DNA of 64,000 nucleotides from Rhizobium ecuadorense (GTDB lineage Bacteria > Pseudomonadota > Alphaproteobacteria > Rhizobiales > Rhizobiaceae): positions 1 to 64,000 of the forward strand of contig NZ_LFIO01000935.1 of assembly GCF_001187535.1 (NCBI RefSeq), in the 5' to 3' direction. Made by a program: the position numbers and the translations under genes. The notes beneath the pieces were generated by a model. The model searched no databases and was not told the DNA's origin. It saw only the letters and a program-made list of their open reading frames with translations. Shown here in pieces: positions 38,575-47,130 of this stretch (the stretch's first letter is position 1; every line of letters begins with the position of its first letter).

Positions 38575-39020
38575 GAGACGGTTCTGTAGCGGATTCGCCG
38601 CGTCTCTGCTGGTGCTCACGACCAGCGTTTGGAGAGCCGTCTCTAATTTCCTTCCAAAGCATTCGCCGCAAGGCACGCAGATCGTTCGGGAGCGCGTTGC
38701 GCGTGAGGCTTCGGCCTCCCCGGCGTCCAGATCGGGTTGAGGACATCAGCGCTACGGCGTCCGACGCTCCCGAAGGCCACGTTACCGGATAGCTACCGGC
38801 GAGCGGGTCAGATCAAAACGCGGAGCTTGTGACAGCCGGGAGAGAGTCCGGTGTTTCTTCCCGACCACCCCACCCATCCGGTAGGCGGGGATCTTTCAGG
38901 AGATCGCGTAGGCGATAGGGCGACTGATCATCGCCATCAATGAGGGACCTTCGGGTGGTTAAGCTCTCGGCCTCGAGAAATAAATGAGAGTGGCACACCG
39001 GCTCTGCCTCCCTAGAAACC
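38575..39020 (+). ncRNA. Structured leader or non-coding RNA before the late genes
   Basis: About 450 bases without a plausible protein frame. GAGAC/GTCTC (38575-38579, 38602-38606) encloses GCGG/CCGC. GCTGGT/ACCAGC lies at 38608-38626. A 10-bp long-range stem TTCGGGAGCG/CGCTCCCGAA (38685-38694, 38765-38774) encloses GAGGC-TTCG-GCCTC at 38705-38718, a stable UUCG tetraloop. GGGATCTTTCAGGAGA occurs at 38888-38903 and again at 39021-39036, where it serves the next gene as ribosome-binding site. The order NusG-like gene, promoter, structured leader, late genes suggests an antitermination element or a regulatory RNA. No known RNA family recognised. Confidence 0.45.
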
Positions 39021-39041
39021 GGGATCTTTCAGGAGAGCGAG

Positions 39042-39287
39042 ATGCAGCTTATCAAAGCGATCTGTTGCCGCCTCTTCCACCGAAAAACATTCGCATTCCA
39101 CGGCGGCGGCAAGACTAATTATCTATGTGCCGAATGCGGCCGCTCATGGACCCCGCAAGCCAAACACGCACTTCGCTCCACTCTCATCTTCATCACCGTC
39201 ACTATCGCTGCAATCATCCTCGGTCTGTGGCTTACGGGCTGCGCGACGGATCAGCCAGGGTGTGTGGATTGCTGGAGGGTGCTTTGA
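39042..39287 (+). CDS. Small membrane protein with CxxC knuckle
   Basis: 81 residues. KTNYLCAECGRSW forms half a zinc knuckle with the upstream CC, then one transmembrane segment (LIFITVTIAAIILGLWLTGC) follows and a Cys-containing tail. CAGGAGA lies 6 bases before the ATG. Function unknown. Confidence 0.6.
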   Translation: MQLIKAICCRLFHRKTFAFHGGGKTNYLCAECGRSWTPQAKHALRSTLIFITVTIAAIILGLWLTGCATDQPGCVDCWRVL

Positions 39288-39337
39288 GTGCCAATCTCTG
39301 CGTCTGTTCCAATTCTCAATGCAAAGGCAGGTAAGCT

Positions 39338-39604
39338 ATGGCCTCTCCTGAATGGAATGGTGGCGGGAGAACCGCGACAAGCTTCGGCCGCAAAGGCGCG
39401 GCTATCACGCCAGGAGCAACCGACCTTGACCCGATCGCGAAGGCCGTTGTCATGACCACTACAGGCGATATTACCATCGTCCCGGCCGATAATGCCACTT
39501 CGGTCACGATCACATTCACCGCCTGCCCGGTTGGCTTCATTCCGCCGTATCAGGTTCGGCGTGTCACGGCCTGCACTGGCACATGCGCAAGCGTGGACGC
39601 GTAG
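39338..39604 (+). CDS. Spike-base-like protein (RCAP_Rcc01079 type)
   Basis: 88 residues, beta-rich: AITPGATDLDPIAKAVVMTT, GDITIVPADNATSVTITFT and GFIPPYQVRRVTA. The layout matches small rhodobacteral and rhizobial virion proteins called spike base proteins. A virion role is inferred from this and from the neighbouring terminase. Confidence 0.6.
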   Translation: MASPEWNGGGRTATSFGRKGAAITPGATDLDPIAKAVVMTTTGDITIVPADNATSVTITFTACPVGFIPPYQVRRVTACTGTCASVDA

Positions 39605-39668
39605 AAAATTCTACCGGGCGTGTGCGGGGTAGATAGAAATAATATTCCAACGAGTTGTGGATTTTAAA

Positions 39669-39962
39669 ATGGCTGGCAACGCAAACAGCGGGCGCAAGCA
39701 GGAAAAGCCCTTCCGTGACGCTCTTCGCCTTGAGCTTGCCGCTGCGGAGAAGAACGAGCGCGGTCTTCGGCTAATTGCCAGGAAGCTTATCGAGGCGGCC
39801 GAAGAAGGCAAGATGGACGCCGTCAAGGAAATCGCCGACCGAACCGACGGCAAGGTTGCTCAGGCAATTATCGGCGGGGATGACGACGACAATCCGATCA
39901 GCGTCATTCAGCGCATCGAACGCCACATAGTCCGTGCGAACTCTACAGATCCCAACGGCTGA
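39669..39962 (+). CDS. Probable small terminase subunit
   Basis: 97 residues beginning MAGNANSGRKQEKPFRDALR, then helices (ARKLIEAAEEGKMDAVKEIA) and a DRTDGKVAQ segment. It directly precedes and overlaps the large terminase gene by 29 bases. NSGRK..-start proteins of this sort are the DNA-recognition subunit in related phages; the assignment rests mainly on position. Confidence 0.6.
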   Translation: MAGNANSGRKQEKPFRDALRLELAAAEKNERGLRLIARKLIEAAEEGKMDAVKEIADRTDGKVAQAIIGGDDDDNPISVIQRIERHIVRANSTDPNG

Positions 39963-41232
39963 GGCTTTCGAGCCTCTTCTCGCGCCGGCCCGCTACAAGG
40001 GCGCAAAGGGTGGGCGCGGTTCGGGCAAGTCTCATTTCTTCGGCGGCCTCATGATCGAGGACCACCTTGCAGAGCTCGGCATGCTCTCGGTGTGCATTCG
40101 TGAAGTGCAGAAGACGCTGGCCGATTCATCGAAGCGATTGCTTGAAGGGAAGCTGGCAGATTTCGGCCTAGGTGAGGCGGACGGCTTCAAGGTCTTTCGC
40201 GACACGATCGAAACGCCAGGGGATGGCGCGATCATCTTCCAAGGCATGCAGGATCACACGGCGGAGTCGATCAAGTCACTCGAAGGTTTCAAGCGGGCTT
40301 GGTGGGAAGAAGCGCAGACGGCCTCGATGCGGTCGCTCAACCTGCTTCGCCCGACGATCCGCGCTCCCGGTTCGGAGATCTGGTTTAGCTGGAACCCGCG
40401 CCGGAAAGTCGATCCTGTTGATTTGATGATGTGCGGCGACGAGCGGCCTACGGGGTCGGTTCTCGTTACGGCGAACTGGAGAGATAATCCCTGGCTCACT
40501 GCTGAACTGGAGCAGGAGCGTCTGGACTGCCTTCGCATGCAGCCGGATCAATACGACCACATCTGGGAGGGCGGCTATTTGAGCGTTGCTTCCGGCGCCT
40601 ATTTCGCCAGACATCTCGCCGACGCCAAGAACGAGGGCCGCATTGGTCGCGTAGCTGCTGACCCGCTCATGACCATCCGCCTGATCTGTGATATCGGCGG
40701 CACTGGTGCAAAGGCCGACGCCTTCACGATCTGGGCCTGCCAATTCATCGGCAAGGAAATCCGCTGGCTCAACTATTACGAGGCTGTGGGCCAGCCTCTT
40801 GCCGCTCATCTCAACTGGTGCCGCTCGAAAGGCTACACGCCGGACAAGGCGCAGTTCTGGTTGCCGCATGACGGCTCGACCAACGACAAGGTTTACGACG
40901 TCTCCTACGAGAGCGCGCTGAGAGACGCTGGCTATCAGGTGACGGTCGTTCCGAACCAGGGCAAGGGCGCCGCATCCGCCCGCATCGAGGCTGCAAGGCG
41001 GCTTTTCCCCAGCATGTGGTTCAACGAAGAAACCACGGAAGCAGGTCGCGCGGCGCTTGGCTGGTATCACGAGAAGAAAGACGACGCCCGCGGCATCGGC
41101 CTCGGTCCCGAGCATGACTGGGCATCGCACGGCGCCGATGGCTTCGGCCTCGGCTGCGTCGTCTACGAAGAGCCCATGGCGAAGAAGAAACGAGACCCGC
41201 GCGCTTCAGGCGCAGGAGCATGGATGTCCTGA
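39934..41232 (+). CDS. Terminase large subunit
   Basis: 432 residues, PBSX/P22-type packaging motor. The ATPase part has GGRGSGKSHF (Walker A, about 26-35), IIFQGMQ, a Walker B-like FKRAWWEEAQ, and SWNP coupling. The nuclease part is RNase H-like with DIGGTGAKADAFTIWACQF (first Asp), PHDGSTNDK and a C-terminal HDWASHGADGF. It cuts and pumps concatemeric DNA into the prohead. The GTG start overlaps the small-subunit gene. Confidence 0.93.
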   Translation: MRTLQIPTAEAFEPLLAPARYKGAKGGRGSGKSHFFGGLMIEDHLAELGMLSVCIREVQKTLADSSKRLLEGKLADFGLGEADGFKVFRDTIETPGDGAIIFQGMQDHTAESIKSLEGFKRAWWEEAQTASMRSLNLLRPTIRAPGSEIWFSWNPRRKVDPVDLMMCGDERPTGSVLVTANWRDNPWLTAELEQERLDCLRMQPDQYDHIWEGGYLSVASGAYFARHLADAKNEGRIGRVAADPLMTIRLICDIGGTGAKADAFTIWACQFIGKEIRWLNYYEAVGQPLAAHLNWCRSKGYTPDKAQFWLPHDGSTNDKVYDVSYESALRDAGYQVTVVPNQGKGAASARIEAARRLFPSMWFNEETTEAGRAALGWYHEKKDDARGIGLGPEHDWASHGADGFGLGCVVYEEPMAKKKRDPRASGAGAWMS

Positions 41233-41393
41233 TGGCCAAGATCATAGGCGTTGATTTCAAAGCTGGTGACGATGCGGCCGAGCAGGAAGCAAGGGCCGCT
41301 CTTCGCGCCAAGTGGGGAAATGCCGCTTACCGTGAGCGTATCTCCGAAGCCGGCCGCTTCAAGTCAATCGAATGGATAGCTGTTGATGGCTGA
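41232..41393 (+). CDS. 53-residue phage protein between terminase and portal
   Basis: MAKIIGVDFKAGDDAAEQEA, then RAALRAKWGNAAYRERISEA and a hydrophobic end (IEWIAVDG). The start overlaps the terminase stop (TGATG) and the end overlaps the portal start. Function unknown. Confidence 0.55.
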   Translation: MAKIIGVDFKAGDDAAEQEARAALRAKWGNAAYRERISEAGRFKSIEWIAVDG

Positions 41394-43410
41394 AGAGAAG
41401 ACCAGCGACCTGCTTGCAAAGGGCAGAACGGCTTTCGAGCGCTGCCAGGATGCGGAGCAGGAAAACCGTCTGTGCGCCCTCGACGATATCCGTTTCTCGC
41501 GCCTTGACGACCAATGGCCCGACAACATCATCAAGCAGCGCGACATCGAGCAGCGTCCGCACCTGACCATCAACAAGATGCCGGCGTTCATCCGGCAGGT
41601 CGTCAACGATGCTCGCCAGAACAAGCCATCGATCAAGGTCCATCCGGTCGATAGCGGCGCCGACCCGAAGACGGCCGAGATCATCAACGGGCTGATCCGC
41701 AACATCGAATACACGTCGAATGCTGACGTTGCCTATGACACGGCGATTGAGGCGAGCGTTGCCGGCGGCTTCGGCTACTGGCGTGTCGGCATGGATTACG
41801 CTTACGACGACACCTTCGACATGGATCTGTCGATCGAGCGCGTTGCCAACCAGTTTTCGGTCTACGGCGACCCTGACAGCATGTCAGCGGATTCCTCCGA
41901 CTGGAATGTGGCGTTCGTGGTCGAGCCGATGCGCAAGGCTGAGTTCGAAGCCAAGTACGGCGACAAGACGAACTCTGACGGCGGCAAGGTTGATGTGGAC
42001 TTCGCCAGCGATGCCTGGAGCGAAGCAGGCATCTGGCTCAACGACGAAACGGTGATGATTGCCGAATGGTGGCGCCGTGAGGAAGTCGAGCGGGAAATCG
42101 TCAAATGCTCGAATGGCTACGTCTACGACAAGGAGGAATTCGAGAACGATCCTGACCTGCAGGCTGCTGTTCAGGCTGGCATTCTCCAGATCGTCGGCTC
42201 TCGCGCCACGAAATCGCACAAGGTCACGCAAGTCATCATGAGCGGCGCCGATGTGCTGGAGGTCAACCCCTGGCCCGGTCGCTATATCCCGATCATCCCA
42301 GTCTATGGGGATGAGATCATCGTCGAGGGCAAGCGGTATCTCCGCAGCCTCATTCACAATGCCAAAGATGCGCAGCGCATGTTCAACTATTGGCGCACGA
42401 CGAGCACCGAGCTTGTTGCGCTCGCGCCTCGTGTGCCGTGGATCGGCCGCGTCGGCACGTTCAACACGGATTCCGCCAATTGGGCGACGGCAAACACGAC
42501 GAGCCATGCCTATCTTGAATACGACCAAGAACCCCCGCAGCGCCAGCCCCTCGATGTCGGGCCGGCCGCAGGAGCTCTGCAGGAGGCGCTGAACGCTTCC
42601 GACGACATGAAGGCCATCATCGGCATCTATGACGCATCGTTGGGCGCCAGGTCGAACGAGACGAGCGGCAAGGCCATCATGGCCCGCCAGCGCGAAGGCG
42701 ATGTTGCAACGTTCCACTTCATCGACAACCTGTCGCGCGCCATCCGCCACACCGGACGCGTCCTGATTGACCTCATCCCGAAGGTCTACAGCGACGAGCG
42801 CATTATCCGCGTGCTTGGCGAAGACGGCTCTCCCAAGTCTGTCCAGATCAACGGGCAGCAGCCCGCGCAGACGATGGGATCGGATGGTCAACCCGAGATG
42901 GACAAGGAAGGCAATCCGGTCCTGGCGATCCACGATCTAACCGCCGGCAAGTACGATCTGACCGTCACCACCGGCCCGAGCTTCACCACACGGCGCGAGG
43001 AAGCCGCGATGCAGATGACGGAGTTTGTTCGCGCCTTCCCGGCCGCCGCTCCGGTCATCGGCGATATCCTGGCGATGAACCTGGACTGGCCTGGCGCCGA
43101 CGAGATTGCCGAACGCCTCAAGTCGATCAACCCGGCGCTCCAGAACAAGGGCTTGCCGCCTGAAGTGCAGCAGATGATCCAACAGGGCCAGCAGGCCATT
43201 CAGGAGCTGACGCAGAAAGTTCAGGCGCTCGAAGCTGACAAGTCAGTTGACGAGTTCAACGCACGAACCGAGCGGATTAAGGTTGAAGGTGATCTAGCCA
43301 ACGATCGTTCCAAGATTTCGGTCGATGCGCGCACGAAGATGGCAACACACGCCATGTCAGTCGATCAAAAGGCCAATCAGGCCGCACAAGCTCCCACGCG
43401 CCAAGGGTAA
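41386..43410 (+). CDS. Portal protein, P22-like
   Basis: 674 residues. The N-terminal part RPHLTINKMPAFIRQVVNDARQNKP, the A.EASVAGGFGYWRVG block, the basic QRMFNYWRT region, and SNETSGKAIMARQREGDVAT FHFIDNLSRAIRHTG are typical of P22-type portals; the family length is about 700. Long C-terminal helices (ELTQKVQALEADKSVDEFNA) would form the barrel. It forms the dodecameric DNA gate at one head vertex. Confidence 0.93.
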   Translation: MAEEKTSDLLAKGRTAFERCQDAEQENRLCALDDIRFSRLDDQWPDNIIKQRDIEQRPHLTINKMPAFIRQVVNDARQNKPSIKVHPVDSGADPKTAEIINGLIRNIEYTSNADVAYDTAIEASVAGGFGYWRVGMDYAYDDTFDMDLSIERVANQFSVYGDPDSMSADSSDWNVAFVVEPMRKAEFEAKYGDKTNSDGGKVDVDFASDAWSEAGIWLNDETVMIAEWWRREEVEREIVKCSNGYVYDKEEFENDPDLQAAVQAGILQIVGSRATKSHKVTQVIMSGADVLEVNPWPGRYIPIIPVYGDEIIVEGKRYLRSLIHNAKDAQRMFNYWRTTSTELVALAPRVPWIGRVGTFNTDSANWATANTTSHAYLEYDQEPPQRQPLDVGPAAGALQEALNASDDMKAIIGIYDASLGARSNETSGKAIMARQREGDVATFHFIDNLSRAIRHTGRVLIDLIPKVYSDERIIRVLGEDGSPKSVQINGQQPAQTMGSDGQPEMDKEGNPVLAIHDLTAGKYDLTVTTGPSFTTRREEAAMQMTEFVRAFPAAAPVIGDILAMNLDWPGADEIAERLKSINPALQNKGLPPEVQQMIQQGQQAIQELTQKVQALEADKSVDEFNARTERIKVEGDLANDRSKISVDARTKMATHAMSVDQKANQAAQAPTRQG

Positions 43411-43455
43411 GCGGCGCTCTTTTCTCTCACCAAACCAGCGATGGAGTGAACCTCG

Positions 43456-44352
43456 ATGACAGAGGCTTTGACGGCTATTGCCGATGCACAGGCTATGCCT
43501 GCAGGCGGAGCGCAGCAGCAAGAAGCAGGAAATGCCAGTGAAGCCCCGGCCGAACTGGAGAATGAAACCGAGGTCGTAGAAGGCGACGAGCAGGAAGGCG
43601 ATGGCGAACCGCTTGAACCGGAACTGATCGATGTCGAATACGAAGGAAAGATCCACAAGCTGCCGCCTGAACTGAAGGACGCTCTCCTTCGCACGGCGGA
43701 TTACACGCGCAAGACGCAGGAAGTGGCCGAACAGCGCAAAGCGGTCGAAGCCAAACAGGCGGAAGCCGCGGCAGCGTATCAGACTTCTCAGGATGTCATT
43801 GAGGCGCGAGCCCACGTCATCAACATCGACAACCAGTTGAAGCAGTACGAAGACGTCAACTGGCAGCAGCTGGAGCAGGAAGACCCCATGGCGGCCATGT
43901 CGCACTGGCGTCAATACCAGCAGCTCCAGCAGCAGCGCGGTCAGGTCGCTCAATACCTCGACAAGACGCAAAACGAACTGTCCGAGAAAGCGAAACAGGC
44001 AACTGCAGGTCGCCTTCGGGAAACACGCGAGTTTGCGGAAAAGGAACTCAAGGGCTGGACGCCCGATCTGGATAACAAGATCACGGAATTTGCGACCAAG
44101 GATCTCGGCTTCACCGTCGATGGCCTCCGCGACGCCTACACGCCGCAGGTCTACAAGACCCTTTATCTTGCCCACATCGGCCATCTCGCTCTCCAGAAGC
44201 AAACAGCGGCCCCCAAGCCCGCGCAAACGGCAACGCAACCCCTCAACAAGGTCACAGCACGAGCAAACCCGCCTTTCGCGGGCCTCGACGATCGCTTGAC
44301 CGCCGACGAGTGGCTGAAACGCCGAAACGCGCAGGTCTCCAAAAAGGGCTGA
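43456..44352 (+). CDS. Scaffolding protein
   Basis: 298 residues, almost wholly helical and charged, acidic N-terminus (ENETEVVEGDEQEGDGE), long glutamine-rich coiled coil (QQLEQEDPMAAMSHWRQYQQ) and a basic C-terminus (DEWLKRRNAQVSKKG), the part that binds coat protein in P22-type phages. The position between portal and coat genes is canonical. GGAGTGAACCTCG precedes the start. Confidence 0.85.
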   Translation: MTEALTAIADAQAMPAGGAQQQEAGNASEAPAELENETEVVEGDEQEGDGEPLEPELIDVEYEGKIHKLPPELKDALLRTADYTRKTQEVAEQRKAVEAKQAEAAAAYQTSQDVIEARAHVINIDNQLKQYEDVNWQQLEQEDPMAAMSHWRQYQQLQQQRGQVAQYLDKTQNELSEKAKQATAGRLRETREFAEKELKGWTPDLDNKITEFATKDLGFTVDGLRDAYTPQVYKTLYLAHIGHLALQKQTAAPKPAQTATQPLNKVTARANPPFAGLDDRLTADEWLKRRNAQVSKKG

Positions 44353-44390
44353 TTTCCCAACACCGGCCGATATCGGCCAAGGAGACTTGA

Positions 44391-45581
44391 ATGTCCAACA
44401 CAATCCTTACCCCCACTGCGGTGACGCGAGAAGCGCTCCGCATTCTGCACCAGAAGCTGAATTTCATTGGCTCGATCAACCGCCAGTACGATGACAGCTT
44501 CGCCAAGTCCGGCGCCAAGATCGGCGACACCCTGAAGATCCGCATGCCGAACCGCTACACAGTGCGTACCGGCAAGACGATCGCCACTCAGGATACCGCA
44601 GAAGACAGCCAGAACCTGCAGGTCGCCACCCAGAAGGGTGTTGACGTTAACTTCTCGTCTGCGGAACTCACCCTTTCGCTCGACGACTTCTCCAAGCGCA
44701 TCCTGGAGCCGGCAATGGCCGTCCTGGCTGCGAACGTCGAATATGATGCCATGTCGATGTTCAAGGACGTCTACAACGCCATCTGGACGCCGGCTTCCAC
44801 GCTTGCATACAACGACGTGCTCTCGGGCCGCGTTCTGATGCAGCGCGGTCTTGCCCCGCTGAACGATCGCAGCGCCAACCTGAACTCCCTCGACATGTCC
44901 ACCCTGGTCAAGGACACCAAGACTTTGTTCAACGACCAGGCTCAAGTGTCCAAGCAGTACAAGGAAGGCTACATGGGTCGGGCCGCCGGCTACGACTTCA
45001 TGGAAAACACGCTGTGGCCTGGCTATACCCGCGGTGCGGCTGACGCCAACTACGTCGTGAACACCTCTACCGGCATTACGTCGGCCTCTGCGACGATCGC
45101 GGTGACGGCAGGCACCGGAACGCTGCTCAAGGGCGACATCATCACCATCGTCGGCGTCAACAGCGTTCATCCGGAAACCAAGGTCGATAACGGCGTTCTA
45201 CAGCAGTTCGTCATCACGGCCGACTATGCCGGCGGCGCGGGCAACATCACTGTTTCCCCAACCCCGATCACCTCGGGCGCCAAGCAGAACGTCGTCATCA
45301 ACTCGGCAGGCGCTGGCAAGGCCGTCGTTGTCGCCGGTACTGCATCGGGCCAGGACACCACGTCCATGCTCTATCAGGAAGACGCGTTCACCTTCGCAAC
45401 GGCCGATCTGGTGATGCCTGGCGGCGTGGATTTCGCTCGTCGCGAAGTTCAGGACGGCATCTCGCTGCGTATCGTGCGTCAGTACGACATCAACAACGAC
45501 AACCTGCCGTGCCGCATTGACGTTCTCTACGGCTACAAGACGCTTCGCCCCGAATGGGCGACCCGTCTGCACTTCAACTAA
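44391..45581 (+). CDS. Major capsid protein, P22 coat-like
   Basis: 396 residues. TPTAVTREALRILHQKLNFI at the start, IGDTLKIRMPNRYTV, and DVNFSSAELTLSLDDFSKRI identify the P22 coat (HK97 fold) group. A beta-rich insert (SASATIAVTAGTGTLLKGDI) corresponds to the I-domain/insertion. It ends in GYKTLRPEWATRLHF, again family-typical. The start is preceded by AAGGAGACTTGA. Confidence 0.93.
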   Translation: MSNTILTPTAVTREALRILHQKLNFIGSINRQYDDSFAKSGAKIGDTLKIRMPNRYTVRTGKTIATQDTAEDSQNLQVATQKGVDVNFSSAELTLSLDDFSKRILEPAMAVLAANVEYDAMSMFKDVYNAIWTPASTLAYNDVLSGRVLMQRGLAPLNDRSANLNSLDMSTLVKDTKTLFNDQAQVSKQYKEGYMGRAAGYDFMENTLWPGYTRGAADANYVVNTSTGITSASATIAVTAGTGTLLKGDIITIVGVNSVHPETKVDNGVLQQFVITADYAGGAGNITVSPTPITSGAKQNVVINSAGAGKAVVVAGTASGQDTTSMLYQEDAFTFATADLVMPGGVDFARREVQDGISLRIVRQYDINNDNLPCRIDVLYGYKTLRPEWATRLHFN

Positions 45582-45593
45582 GGAGACAGACCA

Positions 45594-45827
45594 ATGGCTG
45601 TTGAATACCTCGGCTCGGGTTCCACGGACGGAACCCAACTCGGCCGTAGCGCCACCGACAAGGTGGGCCTCTACGGTGTTACTCCGGTGGCGCAACGCAC
45701 CAGCACAGTGCTGGCGACGTCTCTCCTGTCGGCATCCTCCTACGTTTCGGTGGCTTCCAATACCGCGGCGATCATGCTGGAACTGACAAATGCGCTGATC
45801 GCGCTCGGGGCCTACAAAACCTCGTGA
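45594..45827 (+). CDS. Small head-associated protein
   Basis: 77 residues: GSGSTDGTQLGRSATDKVGL YGVTPVAQRTSTVLA is a phrase common to short phage head proteins, followed by a helical C-terminus. Position behind the coat gene suggests a decoration or head protein (inference). AAGGAGACAG precedes the ATG. Confidence 0.65.
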   Translation: MAVEYLGSGSTDGTQLGRSATDKVGLYGVTPVAQRTSTVLATSLLSASSYVSVASNTAAIMLELTNALIALGAYKTS

Positions 45828-46489
45828 CGAAAATCGTCATCGCGACCCCCAGCCTCGCCGGTCCGACCGAGCCCTACAAACGGGCTTTGGCCGGATCGGC
45901 ACCCTTGCTGGAAAACGCCCACTTCATTCAGGAAATCGGCAATCCATACATCTCGGCTGCGCGCGCTACCATGCTGCGCAAGGCGATGGATGGGCAGGCC
46001 GACATCGTGGTCTTCATCGACTACGACCTGAGTTGGGCGCCTGAAGACCTCGTTACCCTTATCAACACCCCCGGCGAAGTCGTGGCTGGAACCTACCGGT
46101 TCAAGAAGGATGAGGAAGAATACATGGGCGGATGGCTCACGGACGCGACCGGTCGACCGGTATTGCGCGACGATGGCTGTATACATGCCCATCGAATCCC
46201 CGCCGGCTTCATGAAGATCACCAAGGAAGCCGTCGATAAATTCATGCGCGCCTACCCAGAACTGATTTACGGCTCACGCTACGCGGCGGCTGTCGATCTG
46301 TTCAACCACGGTGCTATCGACGGCGTCTGGTACGGCGAGGATTACGCCTTTTCGAAGCGCTGGACGGAAAAGTGCGGCGATATCTGGCTGATCCCTGATC
46401 TCAACATCTCGCATCACAGCAGTGATCGGGAGTTTCCCGGCAATCTCCATGAATTCCTTCTGCGTCAGCCTGGGGGCTCGAAAGCATGA
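45824..46489 (+). CDS. Glycosyltransferase-like protein
   Basis: 221 residues with a GT-A-like Rossmann start (KIVIATPSLAGP), NPYISAARATMLRKAMDG, and VVFIDYDLSWAPEDL, the DxD-like metal and nucleotide-sugar site. H.HRIPAGFMKITKEAVD and GEDYAFSKRW follow the GT2 pattern. Located within the head genes, it may modify host surface glycans or virion proteins; donor and acceptor are unknown. The GTG start overlaps the preceding stop. Confidence 0.7.
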   Translation: MTKIVIATPSLAGPTEPYKRALAGSAPLLENAHFIQEIGNPYISAARATMLRKAMDGQADIVVFIDYDLSWAPEDLVTLINTPGEVVAGTYRFKKDEEEYMGGWLTDATGRPVLRDDGCIHAHRIPAGFMKITKEAVDKFMRAYPELIYGSRYAAAVDLFNHGAIDGVWYGEDYAFSKRWTEKCGDIWLIPDLNISHHSSDREFPGNLHEFLLRQPGGSKA

Positions 46490-47130
46490 GCATTTCGAAT
46501 TATTCCGAGCTGAAGGCTGCTATTTCGGACTGGATGGCTCGCTCCGACCTATCAGGCAACGCCGCTGACTTCATCACGCTTGGCGAGGCACGTCTCAACC
46601 GCCTGCTTGGCCAAGTCGCCACCACGGCCACGCTTTCCGGCTCAATCGGCGCGCAGACGCTCAGCATCGCCTCCCTGTCCGTTCAGGAACCGCAAAACCT
46701 CTACTACACGCAGGGCGAAACGGAATGGTTTCTTGTCCCTCGCGCCTTGGGCACGTTCTCGACGACGACGATCCAAGGCCAACCCTCCATGTGGGCGATC
46801 GAGGGCAGCACAATCTCGCTCGATCGGCCGATGATCGAAGCCTATTCATTCCGGTTCGTCTATCTCGGCCGCTTTGCCCTTTCGGATGCCGCGCCGACCA
46901 ACGAATTCCTCACCAACAACCCGGATCTCTATCTGGCCGCCGCCATTGTCTGGGGCTGCGCCTACACCAAGGATGCCACTATCCAGGCATGGAAAGGCAT
47001 GCTCGACGAGTTCACGGCGGAAGTTGCGAACGAGAATTCCCGCAAGAAGCGCTCTCAGCTCACGGTTGACCCGGCGCTTGGGCTGATGGGCCGCGCTCGC
47101 TGGAACGTCAGGACCGATTCCACCCCATGA
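46486..47130 (+). CDS. Head-tail adaptor protein
   Basis: 214 residues. It starts ISNYSELKAAISDWMARSDL SG, then FITLGEARLNRLL, a beta-rich middle and a helical end; this is the layout of connector proteins (P22 gp4-like or SU10 adaptor-like) in phages of this group. It joins the portal to the tail. Four-base overlaps on each side. Confidence 0.8.
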   Translation: MSISNYSELKAAISDWMARSDLSGNAADFITLGEARLNRLLGQVATTATLSGSIGAQTLSIASLSVQEPQNLYYTQGETEWFLVPRALGTFSTTTIQGQPSMWAIEGSTISLDRPMIEAYSFRFVYLGRFALSDAAPTNEFLTNNPDLYLAAAIVWGCAYTKDATIQAWKGMLDEFTAEVANENSRKKRSQLTVDPALGLMGRARWNVRTDSTP

